This document shows positions 44,590 to 57,500 of a stretch of DNA of 64,000 nt, piece after piece; position 1 is the stretch's first letter, and every line of letters starts with the position of its first letter. The DNA is from Volutella citrinella. Its lineage: Eukaryota > Ascomycota > Sordariomycetes > Hypocreales > Nectriaceae. Where the stretch lies: positions 868,001 through 932,000 of the forward strand of contig JAWZSP010000007.1 in assembly GCA_034401135.1 (NCBI GenBank). The letters are read 5' to 3'. The notes beneath the pieces were generated by a model. That model searched no databases, had not been told where the DNA came from, and saw nothing but the letters and a program-made list of their open reading frames with translations. Position numbers and translations under genes: made by a program.

Positions 44590-45600
44590 ATGGCCGACAT
44601 CCAAAAGTCCAACCACAACTCGGAGAAGAGCGTCACGCTCGACCATGGCAGCGTCAATGGCAACCAAGACATTCACCACCATCACCACCACGACTACCCT
44701 CAGATGATGCCCAACACTCCCCAGAGCGGCTTCGTCTTCCACCCCAGCATGCTCAAGTCCTACGAGCACCGCAAGTTCGCCAACCCTGCGCCCCTCGGCC
44801 TCTGCGCCTTCGCCCTCACCACCTTTGTCCTCTCTTGCATCAACATGCACGTCCGCGGCGAGACCGTCGCCAGCATCGCTGTGCCCCTGGCCTTTGGCTA
44901 CGGAGGTGTTGTCCAGCTCCTTGCTGGCATGTGGTACGTCACCTAACCCATGAGGCAGGATCTTCGGGCCAGGCCTCCGACAGTTCTAACCTTTGATTGC
45001 AGGGAAATGGCCGTGGGCAACACATTTGGCGCCACTGCGCTCTCTTCGTATGGTGGCTTCTGGATCGCTTATGGCCTGCTCCAGACTCCCACCTGGAACG
45101 TGTTGGGCGCCGATGGGCCTTACCACGGTGAGACGGGCTCCGTCATGGGCTTCTTCCTGACTGGCTGGTTCATCTTCACCACGATCCTTTTGCTCTGCAC
45201 GCTGAAGTCAACCGTCGCCTTCTTCTCGCTCTTCTTCTTCCTCGACATTTGCTTCCTCATGCTCACCCTCGAGAACTATGCCCACGACATGGGCAACCAC
45301 GAGGCCAAGGAGGCTCTGCAGAAGGCCGGTGGATTCTTCGGGTTCCTTGCAGCCTTCCTGGCGTGGTACAATGCCCTCGCCGGTATCCAGGACAGCAGGT
45401 TAGTAGTTCCCAACCCATGCAACCACCCTTGTGCTGTGGCGGCATCCAACCCCCGGCAGTGGCATGCTTTCGTCGGTGATGACAGGCGGCTAATCCGGGA
45501 ACACAGCAACTCCTTTTTCCAGGTGCCTGTCGGCCACCTCCCCTGGTCGGACCAGGGCATCGCGCTCCGAAAGCAGAAGAGCGAGCGCGCCATGGCCTAG
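44590..45600 (+). CDS. GPR1/FUN34/YaaH (Ato) family acetate/monocarboxylate transporter
   Basis: Six-TM plasma-membrane protein of the AceTr family, related to yeast ATO1-3 and Aspergillus AcpA, which import acetate or export ammonium. Exons: 44590-44933, 45003-45398, 45507-45600, giving 277 aa. The family signature NPAPLGLCAFALTTFVLSC begins near aa 64. Further blocks are FGYGGVVQLLAGMW (intron 1 splits the Trp codon), EMAVGNTFGATALSSYGGFW, and the C-terminal AWYNALAGIQDS. Intron 2 has donor GTTAGT, and the tail SFFQVPVGHLPW follows it. The cytoplasmic N-terminus is polar and carries six consecutive His (DIHHHHHHDYPQ). It is preceded by a C/T-rich leader and the long gene-poor stretch, so regulation may be complex. 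Confidence 0.94.
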
Positions 45601-47494
45601 ACGGCTCTCTGCCATGGGCACAGCGGTGCGATCTCGGCCTCGAGCCGTCCATGCACCGCTGAGCGCTGCTACGTACGCACACTCATCACGCGTCATGACT
45701 AGTTGGTTTAGAAAAGTAGGACCGACCAACGTCCCACAAGAGAAAGCATTAGATTGGGAAACGACAGGGTTGTTGCTACAGCTGGGCGGGCCCATGGCCG
45801 GGTAGCTAATTCTAGCTACCGGGGCGCTGGGTCCTTGATTGTGAGCTGTTTTTTTCTTGGGTTTATTTTTTCCGGTTTCGGCCGCAGCTGCTATTCGGGG
45901 ACGGGGGTGCGCGATGTGTACGACGATGAAACGGGCTTTAGATGATGCATCAGCAGCGATAACGTGATTTAATCGAGCAAAATGTACCTAGATCCCTTTG
46001 CATCGGGCGAGGATAAAAGAGGGAAGGGCACGGGAAGAGGGCGGGCTGTGTTGCTATTTCCGCGTCGGGAACGCCGATTTGTCAAGCCCCTGTTTGCCCG
46101 TGTCCGTTGGTGAATGGAAATTTTTTTTTTTGGCCTCATCATCATGATATGCAGCTTGGCAGTGACTGGTTCATCGATATCGGGTGGCGTGGTTGTGATC
46201 GTGATCGGGAGACGCGAACCAGGGCTGTGCCGCGTCCAGGGGTAGCAGGCCCGATGGCGATGCGGCTGCTTGCGCACAGCCCGACGACTAAGAGCTGATT
46301 GAGCAATAAGCATAATAGAAGCCGGCATGGAAGCCCCGTAGAAGCCGGACTGGCTCCACAACGCGGAAAGGGGGGGGGCGGTCATCGGGTGTCTGGATCG
46401 GCGGCTCCACCGTTCGGGGGCTTCGGCAGCCGGAACCTAGGGCAGGGCCAAGGACCCGCCGGTTCATGCCGTGTCAGTTCGGATCCGGGCGGAGTAGTTG
46501 CACAAGCAAGGCCGATGGAGAGGGTGGTGGGACATGCATCCATTAATTCACGGGCTGGCGGAAAGGAAATGGCGGCTGACTGAGCGCAGCGTCTTCTGCG
46601 GCGTCAGCTGGATGCATGCCCCGCCGCAGCTGCAGGACGAGGTTGATGGGTGCACCTGAGGTAAATTAATTCCATGTCGAGGTGGCCAGCTTGGTGTCGT
46701 TGCCAGCGCCGGATTCTCTGCCGCCATCGGTGTGTCTTGTCCCGGACCGCAGGCCTGGCACCGCCGCCAGTTAGCCTCTACCGCTCCGTCACACGGCGAC
46801 CGGCCCCGGACGTAAGAGTGGATCCTCGCCGCCGTGGTCTCGGTGGCCCCACATCCCAGCCCCGCGGACACGCGACGGCCCATCACATCACCATCTCCCG
46901 ACGCAATCTGGCCACCACCTGTCATGACGCCTCTCCCCATTCCCCAAGAATTCCGGGCCTCACGCACCACCGTCCCCTCGAGGGCGGCTTAAGCGACCGA
47001 CGCGGGCTCCCTCGTGATTTTTTTTTTCTTGTTTGTCTCCGAGGAGACTCGGAGCTTAAAGAAGAACACCCCATCGTACGATGCCGCATCGCCCGACCGC
47101 CGGACCATAATTACATCGCCTGATGACGCGCCCCACGAAACCGCCCATCCTGCCCGCCCATTGCGTCGCGCGCCGCCGTCCCCTTTCGCTCATGACAGCT
47201 GTCCCCGGGTCTCCAGAGCGGCCGAGATAATCAATCAATCGATCGATCAGTCAATCCCTTGCCCGTCGTGCATCTGCTCTCTGTTCCCACCGCCCCCGAT
47301 CCCCGGCCTCGACTCCGCATAAGCTACCACACCACCACGCCGCATCCCACGACTCGAGCCAGCCAAGTCGACGCAGCTAGCCATTCGTTGCATTCGACAG
47401 CAGCACGACATAAGAGAGACGCGCAGAAGCCCCCCCCCTGCCTCCGATCGGCGCCACCCCTCCCTCCCCCTCCTCTTGCTTCCCACCTACTTCG
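45601..47494. other. Intergenic region upstream of fumarate reductase
   Basis: 1.9 kb with homopolymer T runs (46122-46131, 47019-47028) and a C-rich leader before 47495. No gene recognised. Confidence 0.5.
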
Positions 47495-49072
47495 ATGCGC
47501 CGGATCCTCTGCTTTGCAATGAGCAGGCCCCGGATTCTCTTCCTCTCCTGCATCGGCATCGTAGTGGCTATCACTGCTATGCTATACGGAAACATCCTTC
47601 GCCCTTCACTCACGTCCCTCCTCTCCAAAAGCATGTCCACGTCGGCCCGCCCCGTCATCGTCGTCGGCTCCGGCCTCGCCGGCCTCTCTGCCTCGTACGA
47701 GGCCATCCAGCGAGGAGCCACCGTCCACCTGCTCGACCGCGCCCCGAAGCCTGGCGGCAACAGCGTCAAGGCGTCGTCGGGCATCAACGGCGACGGCACC
47801 CGCTTCCAAAAGGCCCAGAAGATCGACACCGATGGCCTCTTCTACGCCGACACCGTCAAGTCGGGCGGTTCCCGCTTTAAGAGCACCGAGCCCCCCGTCA
47901 ACCGCGAGGCCCTCGTTTCCAAGCTCGTCTCCGACTCGGCGTCAGCCGTCACCTGGCTCGTTGACGAGATCGGCGTCGACCTCAGCCTCGTCGCGCCCCT
48001 CGGCGGCCACAGCGTCGCCCGCACCCACCGCGGCGCCGGCAAGACACCCCCCGGCGCGGCCATCGTCTTTGGCCTTCTGGGTAAACTCAAGGAGCATGAG
48101 CGCTTCACCATGAGCAACGAGGCCGAGGTCAAGAGCCTGATCAGCGACGCCGGCGCCGTCAGCGGCGTCGAGTACGTCAAGGACGGCGAGACGCACCGCC
48201 TTGAGGGGCCCGTCATGTTCGCGTCCGGCGGCTTCGCGGGCGACGCCACCGGCCTCTTAGCCAAGTACCGGCCGGATCTTAAAGGCATCCCGTCGACCAA
48301 CGAGGAACGACCCGGCTCGCACGGCATCCTCTCCGCCGTGGGCGCCGAGCTCATCGACATGGACAGCGTGCAGATCCACCCCACTGGCTTCGTCGACCCG
48401 GCCAGCTCCAACACCATGCTCAAGTTCCTCGCCGCCGAGGTGCTCCGCGGCGAGGGTGGCATCCTCTTGTCGCCCTCGGGCGAGCGCTTCGTCAACGAGC
48501 TCGAGACCCGCGACCACGTCAGCGCGGCCATCATGGCGCTCCCGCAGAGCACCGACGGCGACGGCGTCATCCATCAGTGGGACATTACCCTGCTGCTCGA
48601 CCCCGGTGCCACCGAGGCCGCCGGCTCGCACATTGGCTTTTACGAGTGGAAGGGGCTCGTCAAGCGGGTCAAGGTCAAGGACCTTGACGCAGCCGTCATC
48701 GCCTCCGTCGATAAGTACTCTCAGGCCGTCGCCGATGCCGCCGCCGACCCCTTTGGCCGCCGCACCTACGGCCGCTGGACACTCAAGCCCGGCGAGGAGA
48801 ACCGCGAGAGCGAGGTCGTCGTCGGCCGCGTCACGCCCATCGTGCACTTCACCATGGGCGGCGCCGCCATGGACGAGAATGCCCACGTTTTGCGGACCAA
48901 GGACGGCAAGCTCGAGCCCATCCCCGGCCTGTGGGCCGCTGGTGAGATCACTGGCGGCGTCCACGGTGACAACCGTCTAGGAGGATCCTCTCTTCTGGAA
49001 TGTGTCGTCTTCGGCCGTGTCGCTGGTGCCGCCGCCGCTGCCGCCGCTGCCGCCTCTTCTGCGTCGTCTTGA
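47495..49072 (+). CDS. Soluble FAD-dependent fumarate reductase (OSM1/FRD1-like)
   Basis: Reduces fumarate to succinate using reduced flavin, supporting redox balance and oxidative protein folding under low oxygen. Yeast OSM1 works in ER and mitochondria, FRD1 in the cytosol. Single exon, 525 aa. The N-terminus has a basic start (MRRILCFAMSRPR) and a hydrophobic stretch (ILFLSCIGIVVAITAML), a likely signal anchor or targeting signal. ATGs at codons 1, 9 and 47 are in frame; the last begins MSTSARPVIVVGSGLAG just before the FAD Rossmann motif and would make an unanchored enzyme. Other FAD/active-site blocks: GGNSVKASSGING, VARTHRGAGKTPPG, MDSVQIHPTGF, VTPIVHFTMGGAAMDENA and GLWAAGEITGGVHGDNRLGG. 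The C-terminus is a run of Ala then Ser. No heme or cytochrome b5 domain is fused. Intact. Confidence 0.93.
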   Translation: MRRILCFAMSRPRILFLSCIGIVVAITAMLYGNILRPSLTSLLSKSMSTSARPVIVVGSGLAGLSASYEAIQRGATVHLLDRAPKPGGNSVKASSGINGDGTRFQKAQKIDTDGLFYADTVKSGGSRFKSTEPPVNREALVSKLVSDSASAVTWLVDEIGVDLSLVAPLGGHSVARTHRGAGKTPPGAAIVFGLLGKLKEHERFTMSNEAEVKSLISDAGAVSGVEYVKDGETHRLEGPVMFASGGFAGDATGLLAKYRPDLKGIPSTNEERPGSHGILSAVGAELIDMDSVQIHPTGFVDPASSNTMLKFLAAEVLRGEGGILLSPSGERFVNELETRDHVSAAIMALPQSTDGDGVIHQWDITLLLDPGATEAAGSHIGFYEWKGLVKRVKVKDLDAAVIASVDKYSQAVADAAADPFGRRTYGRWTLKPGEENRESEVVVGRVTPIVHFTMGGAAMDENAHVLRTKDGKLEPIPGLWAAGEITGGVHGDNRLGGSSLLECVVFGRVAGAAAAAAAAASSASS

Positions 49073-49543
49073 ATGGAATCTGAAGAGAGCCTGGGGGTTC
49101 CCAGGGCCTTATTAAAGTACCCCCATGTAGGATCAAAACAAACTCACTCTAAGTGAGGTGCGGTATAGGAATACACTTTGTAATTACTGAAAACAAGCAT
49201 AAATCAAAATGTCAGATGCAGTTGCGTCCGCGTTGCCATGATGGCTGGATCATGAATTCGACCGGCCCCGTGCGTAACCAGAAGTGTGTCAACAGTGGCC
49301 AATGTAGGAGTTCTCTCAATAGACCGCCTTTCAGTATCATCGTGAATGCCTGATCCAGTTGTGCCGTGAATGCCATCAGTTTTTTGGTCTATGCGGGATA
49401 TCATTATCGAAATTCTCCATCAAATCATATGGCACGATTCGCAAAATTGTTCTCTGAACAATTGGCCGTCGGTCACCATGCTCTAACAACCCAGGCTCTG
49501 CCCACTCATTGCAGCAAATGGGCTTTGCAGCATCGGAAGGCCT
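49073..49543. other. Convergent intergenic region
   Basis: 470 nt between the 3' ends of the fumarate reductase and NPT1 genes. No gene seen. Confidence 0.6.
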
Positions 49544-51036
49544 CTATTTGCCCCATCGAGCAGTCTCGTCACCCTCCTCCCAGTCACGCTCGACGTAGCC
49601 GAGTGCTTTCTTGACTTTCTCTACTGTATCCTTATCGCCGGTGTTCTTGCCAATGTTGTCGCTTTTCACAGGTCAGTTATGTCGGGCGACAAGGCGTCAG
49701 ACTACACTCACCTAAGCTTGATAGCTGGGCGCCCCGCGGCGGAGCTAATCTTAATGACGATGTTGAGCGGGACTGACTTTGCTCCCGTCTTCAAGTTGGT
49801 GAAGTCATTTGTCAAGAAAGTCCCGACACCAAAGGTGGGCTGGAAGCCCAGGCCTTCGGACACCTTCTTGTACTCAAGACACCGGTCAATGTTGAGAGAA
49901 TCAGAGAATACCAGCACCTTCTTGTCCTTGATGCCTTGGGCATCGTAGTAGTCTCGCATCATCTTGGTGTACTCGGCTGGGTCACCCGAATCTTGGCGGA
50001 CTCCATCAAACACCTCGGCGTACGTCTTCATGCTTCCATCTTCCTTCTTGAAGGTTTCAGCAGGGAACCCACCGTCGACGGTTCGGACAGGCTGGCTGAA
50101 AGACCTGAGAAAGTCTTGGGTGCCGAAGGTGTCAGTTAGAGCAATGCTCAGCTTCTTTCCAAATACGGCAACCCAGTGACGAAGGGCTTCCTCGTTCGCT
50201 GTCTTGTAGTCGCCAATAATCGATGCGATTCCCATGAACCATTCGTGAGCCACAGTTCCCACTGGGGGGATGTTGAAGCGCATAGCAAGGTGAACATTGC
50301 TGGTTCCAGACAGCTTGCCTGGGAAGCCCTTCTTCTGGGCCTCTTTGGATGCCTGGACCAAGCCGCGGAAAACCAGGGCTTGGGTGTGATAATCGCGACG
50401 TCTACGTGTTCCGAACTCAGAAGTGATGCACCCAGCCTCCAAGAGTTGGACGCCCTTCTGGAAGGCTAGCTCCTCCTGTCCATCGTAGTTCCAATCGGTA
50501 TCCATGAACTTGAAGTAAGCCTCAGAGGTCAAAGCCAACATGGGAATCTCGTAGAGGATGGTGTCAACCCATGGTCCCGAAATCTTGATGTCAATGCTTC
50601 CGATGTCTGTGTCGGCACCAGTATCCGCTCCTTCCGGGATAAAGGTGAGGACAACCTGCTCCCTAGGGCGCAGCCGGAACTCCTTGAGGAAATTCAGGTA
50701 GTCGCTGGATAGATAATCGCAGTGCTTCTGGAGGAATTGATACTCTTCAGTGGAAAGTGAGATGTTACCAAGCTCTAGTTTTTGCGTCAGCGAAAGCGAC
50801 CTTGTACGACCTTATTTCCAGGCCAAGGCATTGCGCATACTTCGGATCTGCTCGTCGAGCCATTTGAAAGCAACACGAGACAGCTTCTTGTCCGGGGTGC
50901 GGTTAGTGAACGCATAGGTTACAGGCACATCCTTGAAAAACTTGAAGACGGCACATTGCATTGTCAACTTGTAAAGATCGGTGTCGAGAAACGAGATGAC
51001 CCCCTCGGGGTACGGTGATGAGCTGTTGAAATCCAT
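49544..51036 (-). CDS. NPT1: Nicotinate phosphoribosyltransferase
   Basis: Converts nicotinic acid and PRPP to nicotinate mononucleotide, the rate-setting step of NAD salvage (Preiss-Handler pathway). Exons on the minus strand: 51036-50841, 50774-49712, 49661-49544, giving 458 aa. Introns are 66 and 50 nt. The start [26 protein letters not shown] is typical (D-T-D-L-Y-K). Active-site blocks: [42 protein letters not shown] (catalytic His), [30 protein letters not shown] and [11 protein letters not shown]. The C-terminal exon ends in a charged tail ([13 protein letters not shown]). Length and motifs are complete, so an active enzyme is expected. Divergent from UTP4, sharing an 800-nt promoter region. 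Confidence 0.96.
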
Positions 51037-51836
51037 TGCTGCGGTATTTGTGGAGAGCTCGCTAGGGAAGGGGCAGCACAGGCTAGATTGTGTGCTGGTA
51101 ACGATAAGTCTAGATGCTCGACAAGCCTAGGGCCAGAGGTGCCGGAAGGCGATCGACGACGGGTTGTGAGTGGGAGTGGTTGTCGTGGAAGGGGTCGGCA
51201 GCTGTCAAGATTGCGTCATACAGCTTCTGCCGCAGGGTCCTGTAGCTCGCAGGCAAAGAGGGGACAGCGCACACGGGAAGCCACAGGCACAATGTGTCGC
51301 GTGGTGACTGATTGAGGGGCGATTGCGTGGTTACTGGCGGAAGCCAAGGAGCATGGGTGGTGTTGCAGAGGGGTTCTGAGTCACTAAGGTCCAATGACGC
51401 CGGAAACGTGAGTGAGTACGCGAGTGCGGGACCAGCCTGTTGCCTAGTGCCGCGCGAAAAGCTCTTGCCCAGGGCCAGACAACAGCAGCGTCAACTGAGG
51501 GGCCTTGGGCCCTTGGGTCGCGCTTCCCAACGCTGGCTCTTCTCTGCTCTGTCGTGGTGGGGTAGAGGGGCAACTGACGCACTGACCACACCTTAAATTC
51601 TCAGACGCGGCGACCGCTACCAAGGAAAAAATTCTGGACGAGGCAAGGCCCAACTTTTTTTTCCGCCTCGCTTGCTTCCCATCAGCCTTACCCGACCACA
51701 ACCTACGCCTGGCTACTCGGCGACGGGCTCTGGCTATTCCTACGCTCCCTTGTGATACACAGGCCCGAACCTCCGACTCGAAGTCGAATCCATAGACTGC
51801 CGATACGCGCGACGCCGCGAGAAGCCCCCCGTCGTC
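51037..51836. promoter_or_regulatory. Shared divergent promoter region of NPT1 and UTP4
   Basis: 800 nt between two outward start codons, with no credible coding. It must hold both promoters. No TATA box is obvious on either side. Confidence 0.5.
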
Positions 51837-54532
51837 ATGGATATCCACCGATGCCGCTTCGTGCCATACAAGCCGTCTGCAATCAATGCAATCGCCTTTT
51901 CGCACCCCAAAACAAGGTCAGCTACCCAGACTACGGTGGCGCGACTCGCAATCGGCAGGGCCAATGGCGACATTGAGATCTGGAACCCTTCGCAGGGCGC
52001 TTGGAGCCAGGAGACGGTGATTGCTGGAGGAAATGACAGAAGCGTCGACGGCCTTGTATGGGTCACGGAGCCTGATCAAGACCTTGGCGACGGACGAGTG
52101 CTTACTGGAAAATCTCGCCTTTTCAGTATTGGATATACCTCCACCGTGACTGAGTGGGATCTTGAGAAGGGGAGGCCGAAGAGGCACGCCAGTGGCCAGC
52201 ACGGTGACATATGGTGCATCGCCGCACAGCCCTCTGTCGGTGACAAAGTCGGCCTTGGAGTTGACCAAGACAGCGGCCTGCTTGTCGCAGGAACCATTGA
52301 TGGCGAGCTGGTTACATATTCCATCGAGGATGATGACCTGCGCTTCCAACGTGTCATCGTCAGGTCACCCACGAGGAAGGCCCAGATGGTCAGCATCACC
52401 TTCCAGTCCCGCAAGATTGCCATTGTTGGCTGCTCCGACAGCACTATCCGAGCCTACGATGTCACCAAGGGCAATATGACCAAGAGAATGGCACTGGGAA
52501 CCGACTTGATGGGGGGCTCCAAAAACATCATTGTCTGGTCCGTCAAGTGCCTTCCTGGAGGGAACATCGTGTCCGCCGATTCGACCGGCCAAGTCTGCAT
52601 CTGGGACGGCAAGACCTATACCCAAACTCAACGAATTCAGAGCCATAAACAGGATGTCCTGAGCCTTGCTGTCAGCTCTGATGGTCGCTCAATCCTGAGT
52701 GGTGGCATGGACCGACGAACCATTCTCTATAGGCAAAACGCTGGCGCCGGCCAGCGGTGGAGCAAGGTCTGGGGCCGAAGGTATCACGATCACGATGTAA
52801 AGGCCATGGCCGCGTTTGAGAGCGGCCGAATCAGCGTTGTCATCGCCGGTGGTCAGTTATCTCGCTCCTTTTTGGACCATGCCCCCCTACTAACACAGTG
52901 ACAGGTGCTGACACAAATCCCGTCGCCATTCCTATGAGGGAGCAGGGCCGTGAAAACCATCGAGTCATGACTAGTTTGCCTCAGCAACCGCCTCTTGTGA
53001 GCGCGTCCAAGGCTCGGTTCATGGTCAGCTGGTGGAACACCGAGGTGCACATTTGGATTCTCCGCCAATCCGCAACGAGCATGTTCAACGATGGAGGAGA
53101 CGATGTCGACATCAACCAAAACCGCAAGCTTCTCAAGACCATTGTTGTCAAGGGAGGCTCCAACATTACCTCCGCTACGATCAACCAGGAAGGCACACTA
53201 CTATTGGTCTCAACTGCCATCGACGTCAAGGCTTTTGGGCTGGAACACCAAGACCCCATAAAGCCGTCGGAGGTCAAAATGACTACATTCGCAATCCCCG
53301 AAACATTGAAAAGCCGCGGTGCCACCAAGGTGCAGCTCTCACCAGACGGACGATGGCTCTGTGTTGTGCAGGAAGGCACCCGAGTGCGCATGGCCAAGGT
53401 CGAGCACTCTGAGGAGCCTGGCTCTTTTTCCTTCCCGGCTCATCTCCAACGACTGGGCCGGCTGCAGCGAGATATTCCCCGCTACATTCAGAACGGTGGG
53501 CTTAGGGGCTACGACCGGCGCATTACGCACGTCACGTTCTCGGCCGATTCCAAGATGGTGGCCACGTCTGACATTGCAGGATATGTTGATACTTGGATCC
53601 TTCAAGACAGGTCCGAAAAGGCGCAGAACGGGGCTAAGGCGGAGGATGACGCGTCCTCCTCTGAGAGCGACTCTTCGTCAGATGAGGAAGATGATACCCT
53701 CGCGGGGGCGGATGAGGTGTGGAATCGCAACCCCAACGCCAAGCTTCTACCCAAGCTGCAGTCGGCTGCTACCGTACTATCGTTTTCGGACGATGTGCCT
53801 AAAGCAATTGGGGCCACAAACGGCGCAAATGGCGGGACAGGCGACGTCAGTGACTATACCCTGCTTGCAATTACTTCGTCGTGGAACCTCATGACGTTCA
53901 ACCCACTCAAGGGCAGCCTTACCCCCTGGTCCCGTCGTCACCCCCGAAAGGCTCTCCCCGCGCCGATTCAGGATCTCCTTGACCTCGCCAAGGGTGTTAT
54001 CTGGCAAGGCAGTCGCGCGTGGATCTATGGAACTACCTTCCTGTTGATGCTGGACATTGCCCAGGATCAACCCAGGCCCACCACGGAGGTCGAGAGTAAC
54101 GAGGCTCCTGGTAAGCAGGGCATCAAGCGAAAGAGGACCAGCCCCAACAGTGGAGCTGGTGGACGCATGCAGCAGGGCGCCATTGCACCCTCGGAGGTGC
54201 GCAAGCTGGTCGCTGGCGAGTGGGAAGACGTCGACATGGACGACGCTCCCCAGCTGGAGGACGCTAACAGCGATGACGAGGACCACGAGACGGACGGCGA
54301 GCTAGCTCATCTGCGCAACCGTGGCGAGGCAGAGGCCGACAGCAGCAGCACTGAGGTTGCACACCCAGGCGGTGAGCGCAAAAGCTGGTGGATGACCTAC
54401 AAGTATCGCCCCATCCTTGGACTGGTGCCCATCGGAGACGCGCAGCCTCTGGAGGTTGCCTTGGTGGAGAGACCGACATGGGAGGTGGAGAAGCCCGAAA
54501 GCTACTTCGACAAGGAAGAGTGGCGGAAGTAA
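51837..54532 (+). CDS. UTP4: WD40 protein of the small-subunit processome, t-Utp subcomplex
   Basis: Nucleolar protein of the U3 snoRNP / t-Utp (UtpA) subcomplex needed for early 18S pre-rRNA processing (Cirhin in human). Exons: 51837-52851 and 52905-54532, 880 aa, with one 53-nt intron inside a Gly codon. The start MDIHRCRFVPYKPSAINAIA fits the family opening (H-R-x-R-F...P..I..). The N-terminal propeller shows repeats such as LAIGRANGDIEIWN, GYTSTVTEWDLEKG, SADSTGQVCIWDG and SLAVSSDGRSILSGGMD. A second propeller follows the intron (FMVSWWNTEVHIWIL, VQLSPDGRWLCVVQEG, VTFSADSKMVATSDIAG). An acidic Ser/Asp/Glu stretch (SSSESDSSSDEEDD) is inserted near aa 597. The C-terminal block WWMTYKYRPILGLVPIG is family-typical. 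Complete and intact. Confidence 0.95.
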
Positions 54533-57500
54533 TATGGATGAGGAGGGCAGTCCATTACTCCGTGTTGCGAGCTAATGAGGTCTGGGTGACGAGTCTAGGG
54601 GATCATGGTGGAACAAGACCAGTAGAGCGCATGGTTGACGAATGCGGCAGGGAGGACGACGACGATGGCTCCTCAGGCTGCGTAGAGGGATCTAGACCAG
54701 CTGGCTGCGATGTAGTTGTACATTTTGTTTATAGAATGATAGAATGCAGCTACACAAAAGGAATTTCACACTGCGTATTAAGCATACTCCACGGCCCAGT
54801 ATCCGACTTCTGGTTTTGCCCACCTGCCAGGTCAAGTGATCGATCCCAAGGCCAAGCCACACGTATGCTATCAACCTTTCAAGAGACATGTTTTTCGGTG
54901 CAAGGAATCCATCCAAGTAGTGCCCATAGTACCTATCCAGGGGATTTCGGGACAGGAAGTGAGGCAGTTGGAAACTCCGGCACGGCCATGGGGCTGGGAC
55001 CCATCTCACACCTCAAATACATCTACTCACAGCACTAGTATTTTCCATATGGAAGATGGCTCCCTGCGGGTACATAGCTGCGCCTTGTCTGGTCGTACCG
55101 TACCACGACAAAGGTCACGAGGTCGGTCCGCACCTCCGGGAAGTTGGGGGTTGAGCTCCCGAGCCTTTGGTTTGGCGAGACCAGCAGGGATCAGATACAC
55201 GCGTCCCACGATATTAAGCCGCTAATGAGCGGAGTATCTCTACTGTATTATACCGAATCACTTTTCTTCGGGCGGTCGGTCTAGACTTTGGGCAGGCATG
55301 GAGCCTCGAGCAGTCTTCAGTCAGCCGCCGGGAGGGGGGCTCGGCTCGTGATAACTTGGAGCGGGCGGTGCCAGCAGCATCGGTATGCTTGAATCAAGCC
55401 TGGCGTATGAAATAGACACTACTTGAAGGATTCCGAGGTCAACTACAAGGCATGTGGCCAACTCGCTGGGTGCGATGGATGGAAGGAGAATGCGAAGTTG
55501 GACAAGCCATGTCACCACACCTGCCCAACACGGCCACAGAACCATCCACTCGGACACTGGGGGCCACGAAACCAGTTCCAGGCTTCCAGCGGCCGCCTCA
55601 GACACAGGAAAACGTCGGTTGGCGGGCATCATCACTTCAATCTAGGCAGGCAATGGACGGGGGAACTGCTGATCGACTTGGCCGAGGCCCTGGGATTTCA
55701 ACCTCCATCTACGTGTGTACATAGATACGATACATACGCTGAAGAAAAGTCGGCCACTGGTTGGGATCTTTTGAAATATCTCCATTTTTTCCACGAGGCT
55801 GGCCTTCTCTTCCGAGCCGGTTATATGATATATCAGGGATTGAGGGGTGGAGAATGACCCGAGGTGGGCGGCGATCGGGAGCTGACGAGCCTGGATATAC
55901 GTGATGGGGATTGACGGCAGATCTATTCCTTCTTGCTAAAGCCATCCGTCTACGTATTAGTAATTATCACTGGGTAGGAATCAACGGCATCGGAATCAGC
56001 GAAAGACTATTGCAGAATGTGTACGCCAAGGGGCTTTGATGCGACATTTTGTATCAACTGCGATGCGCTCTGGTGCTGTGGCGTTCAGTGAGGACGACTC
56101 TCAGCATCGCTGACACAGCCGCCAAACGGCATCGCGCAGATGACGCGGCCTTGGGGGAGGCGTTTCGCCATTCACCCCGGTCGTGGGCGTAAGAATCGGC
56201 TGTTGAATGTACGGAGTAAGAGGAGAGGATTTGGGGGGCCATTGATTGGCTCAGCGCACGATGCACAGCGATGAGAAAAGTGGGCCGCAGTACCAGAGTG
56301 CTACAGAAACAGGCCGGCGTATTCGGGTGGTGGTAATTACGCTGCACAGGGCACACACTCCCAGCAGAGCCGGAGAGAGACGGCGACTATCGCAGCTCAT
56401 ATTATCATGACGAGACCCATAGCAAATATGGATGCATTCCTAGACAAGGAGAACATCAATTAGGGGTTTTCAACGACCAAATTCAAATGGAAATAGAGCA
56501 GCAGATCACGGCAAGAGGGGTGCCGACTGACGCCAGACGCAAGCTAGGCAGGCAGATCTCAGTGGAGTTGTGCTGCTGCCAAGCACCCAGGGAGCGGAGC
56601 GCGAGAGACGCGGGCCAATACCGTCGGCGACGAGAGCTGATCACCATGTCCGACAGCACCGGCCGAGTGATGTGCTCAGAAGCTCGGGGTCTGCACTGCC
56701 CGTCTCGAGTCGCGGACTAGAATAGTGACAGCCAGGGGACGTCAACGCGCACCATTTGGCATGTCATGAAACAGAGGGTTCCATCAGATACGATCAGGCG
56801 TCGCTACTATTCTGAATGTCCTGCCTAGTAATTAATACTACTAGGTAAGTAGCCCTTGGCATTGCTGTTCGTACACACAGCGCTCTTGTCCAAACGTCGT
56901 ATACGAGAACACAGGGTCGTCGCTCGTAGGACAAAAAGCCAACGAGTTAGGCCGACTGACAAGAGCCGGCACACGATGCGACGCGATTGCGCAAGCCGGT
57001 CCTGGGTCAGATGCGCCCCATCCTGTAATAAATGGATGAAGCTTCGAGTTTGAGCAGCGACAAGTCCCGAACCAGGCGCATGATCCCATAGTCCCTACCC
57101 CAGACAAAGGCGATCAAGGGCGGCCAGCACCAGAGGGCTGACGAAACGTTGCCATGGAGCCCATAGTCAATGGAGTCCACAGGCTCGCAGCCAAGTCACT
57201 GGGAAAGAAGAAAAATAGGATCCCTTTCCTCCACTGTGGAGCCCCGAACGAGGCGGGGACGTGCAGAGATCCCTGATCAATTGCGATAGATTGGTCTGTT
57301 CTCCCGCGGCGCAAATTGCTGGGTGATGCCCTGTGACTCCGGGGCTAGGTGCCACTGTTTGAGCTGTCAGTAGCTGAAGACTGCCCTGGGCACTCTCTCG
57401 CTGTCCCGCCCATAGGCGAAAGAAAAGGTGGGCCGCCCGCGTCGTTCTTCGCTCGCAAATTGCGTGCTTTAGTACGGTGACCGTCGAACCGATCGTCGAT

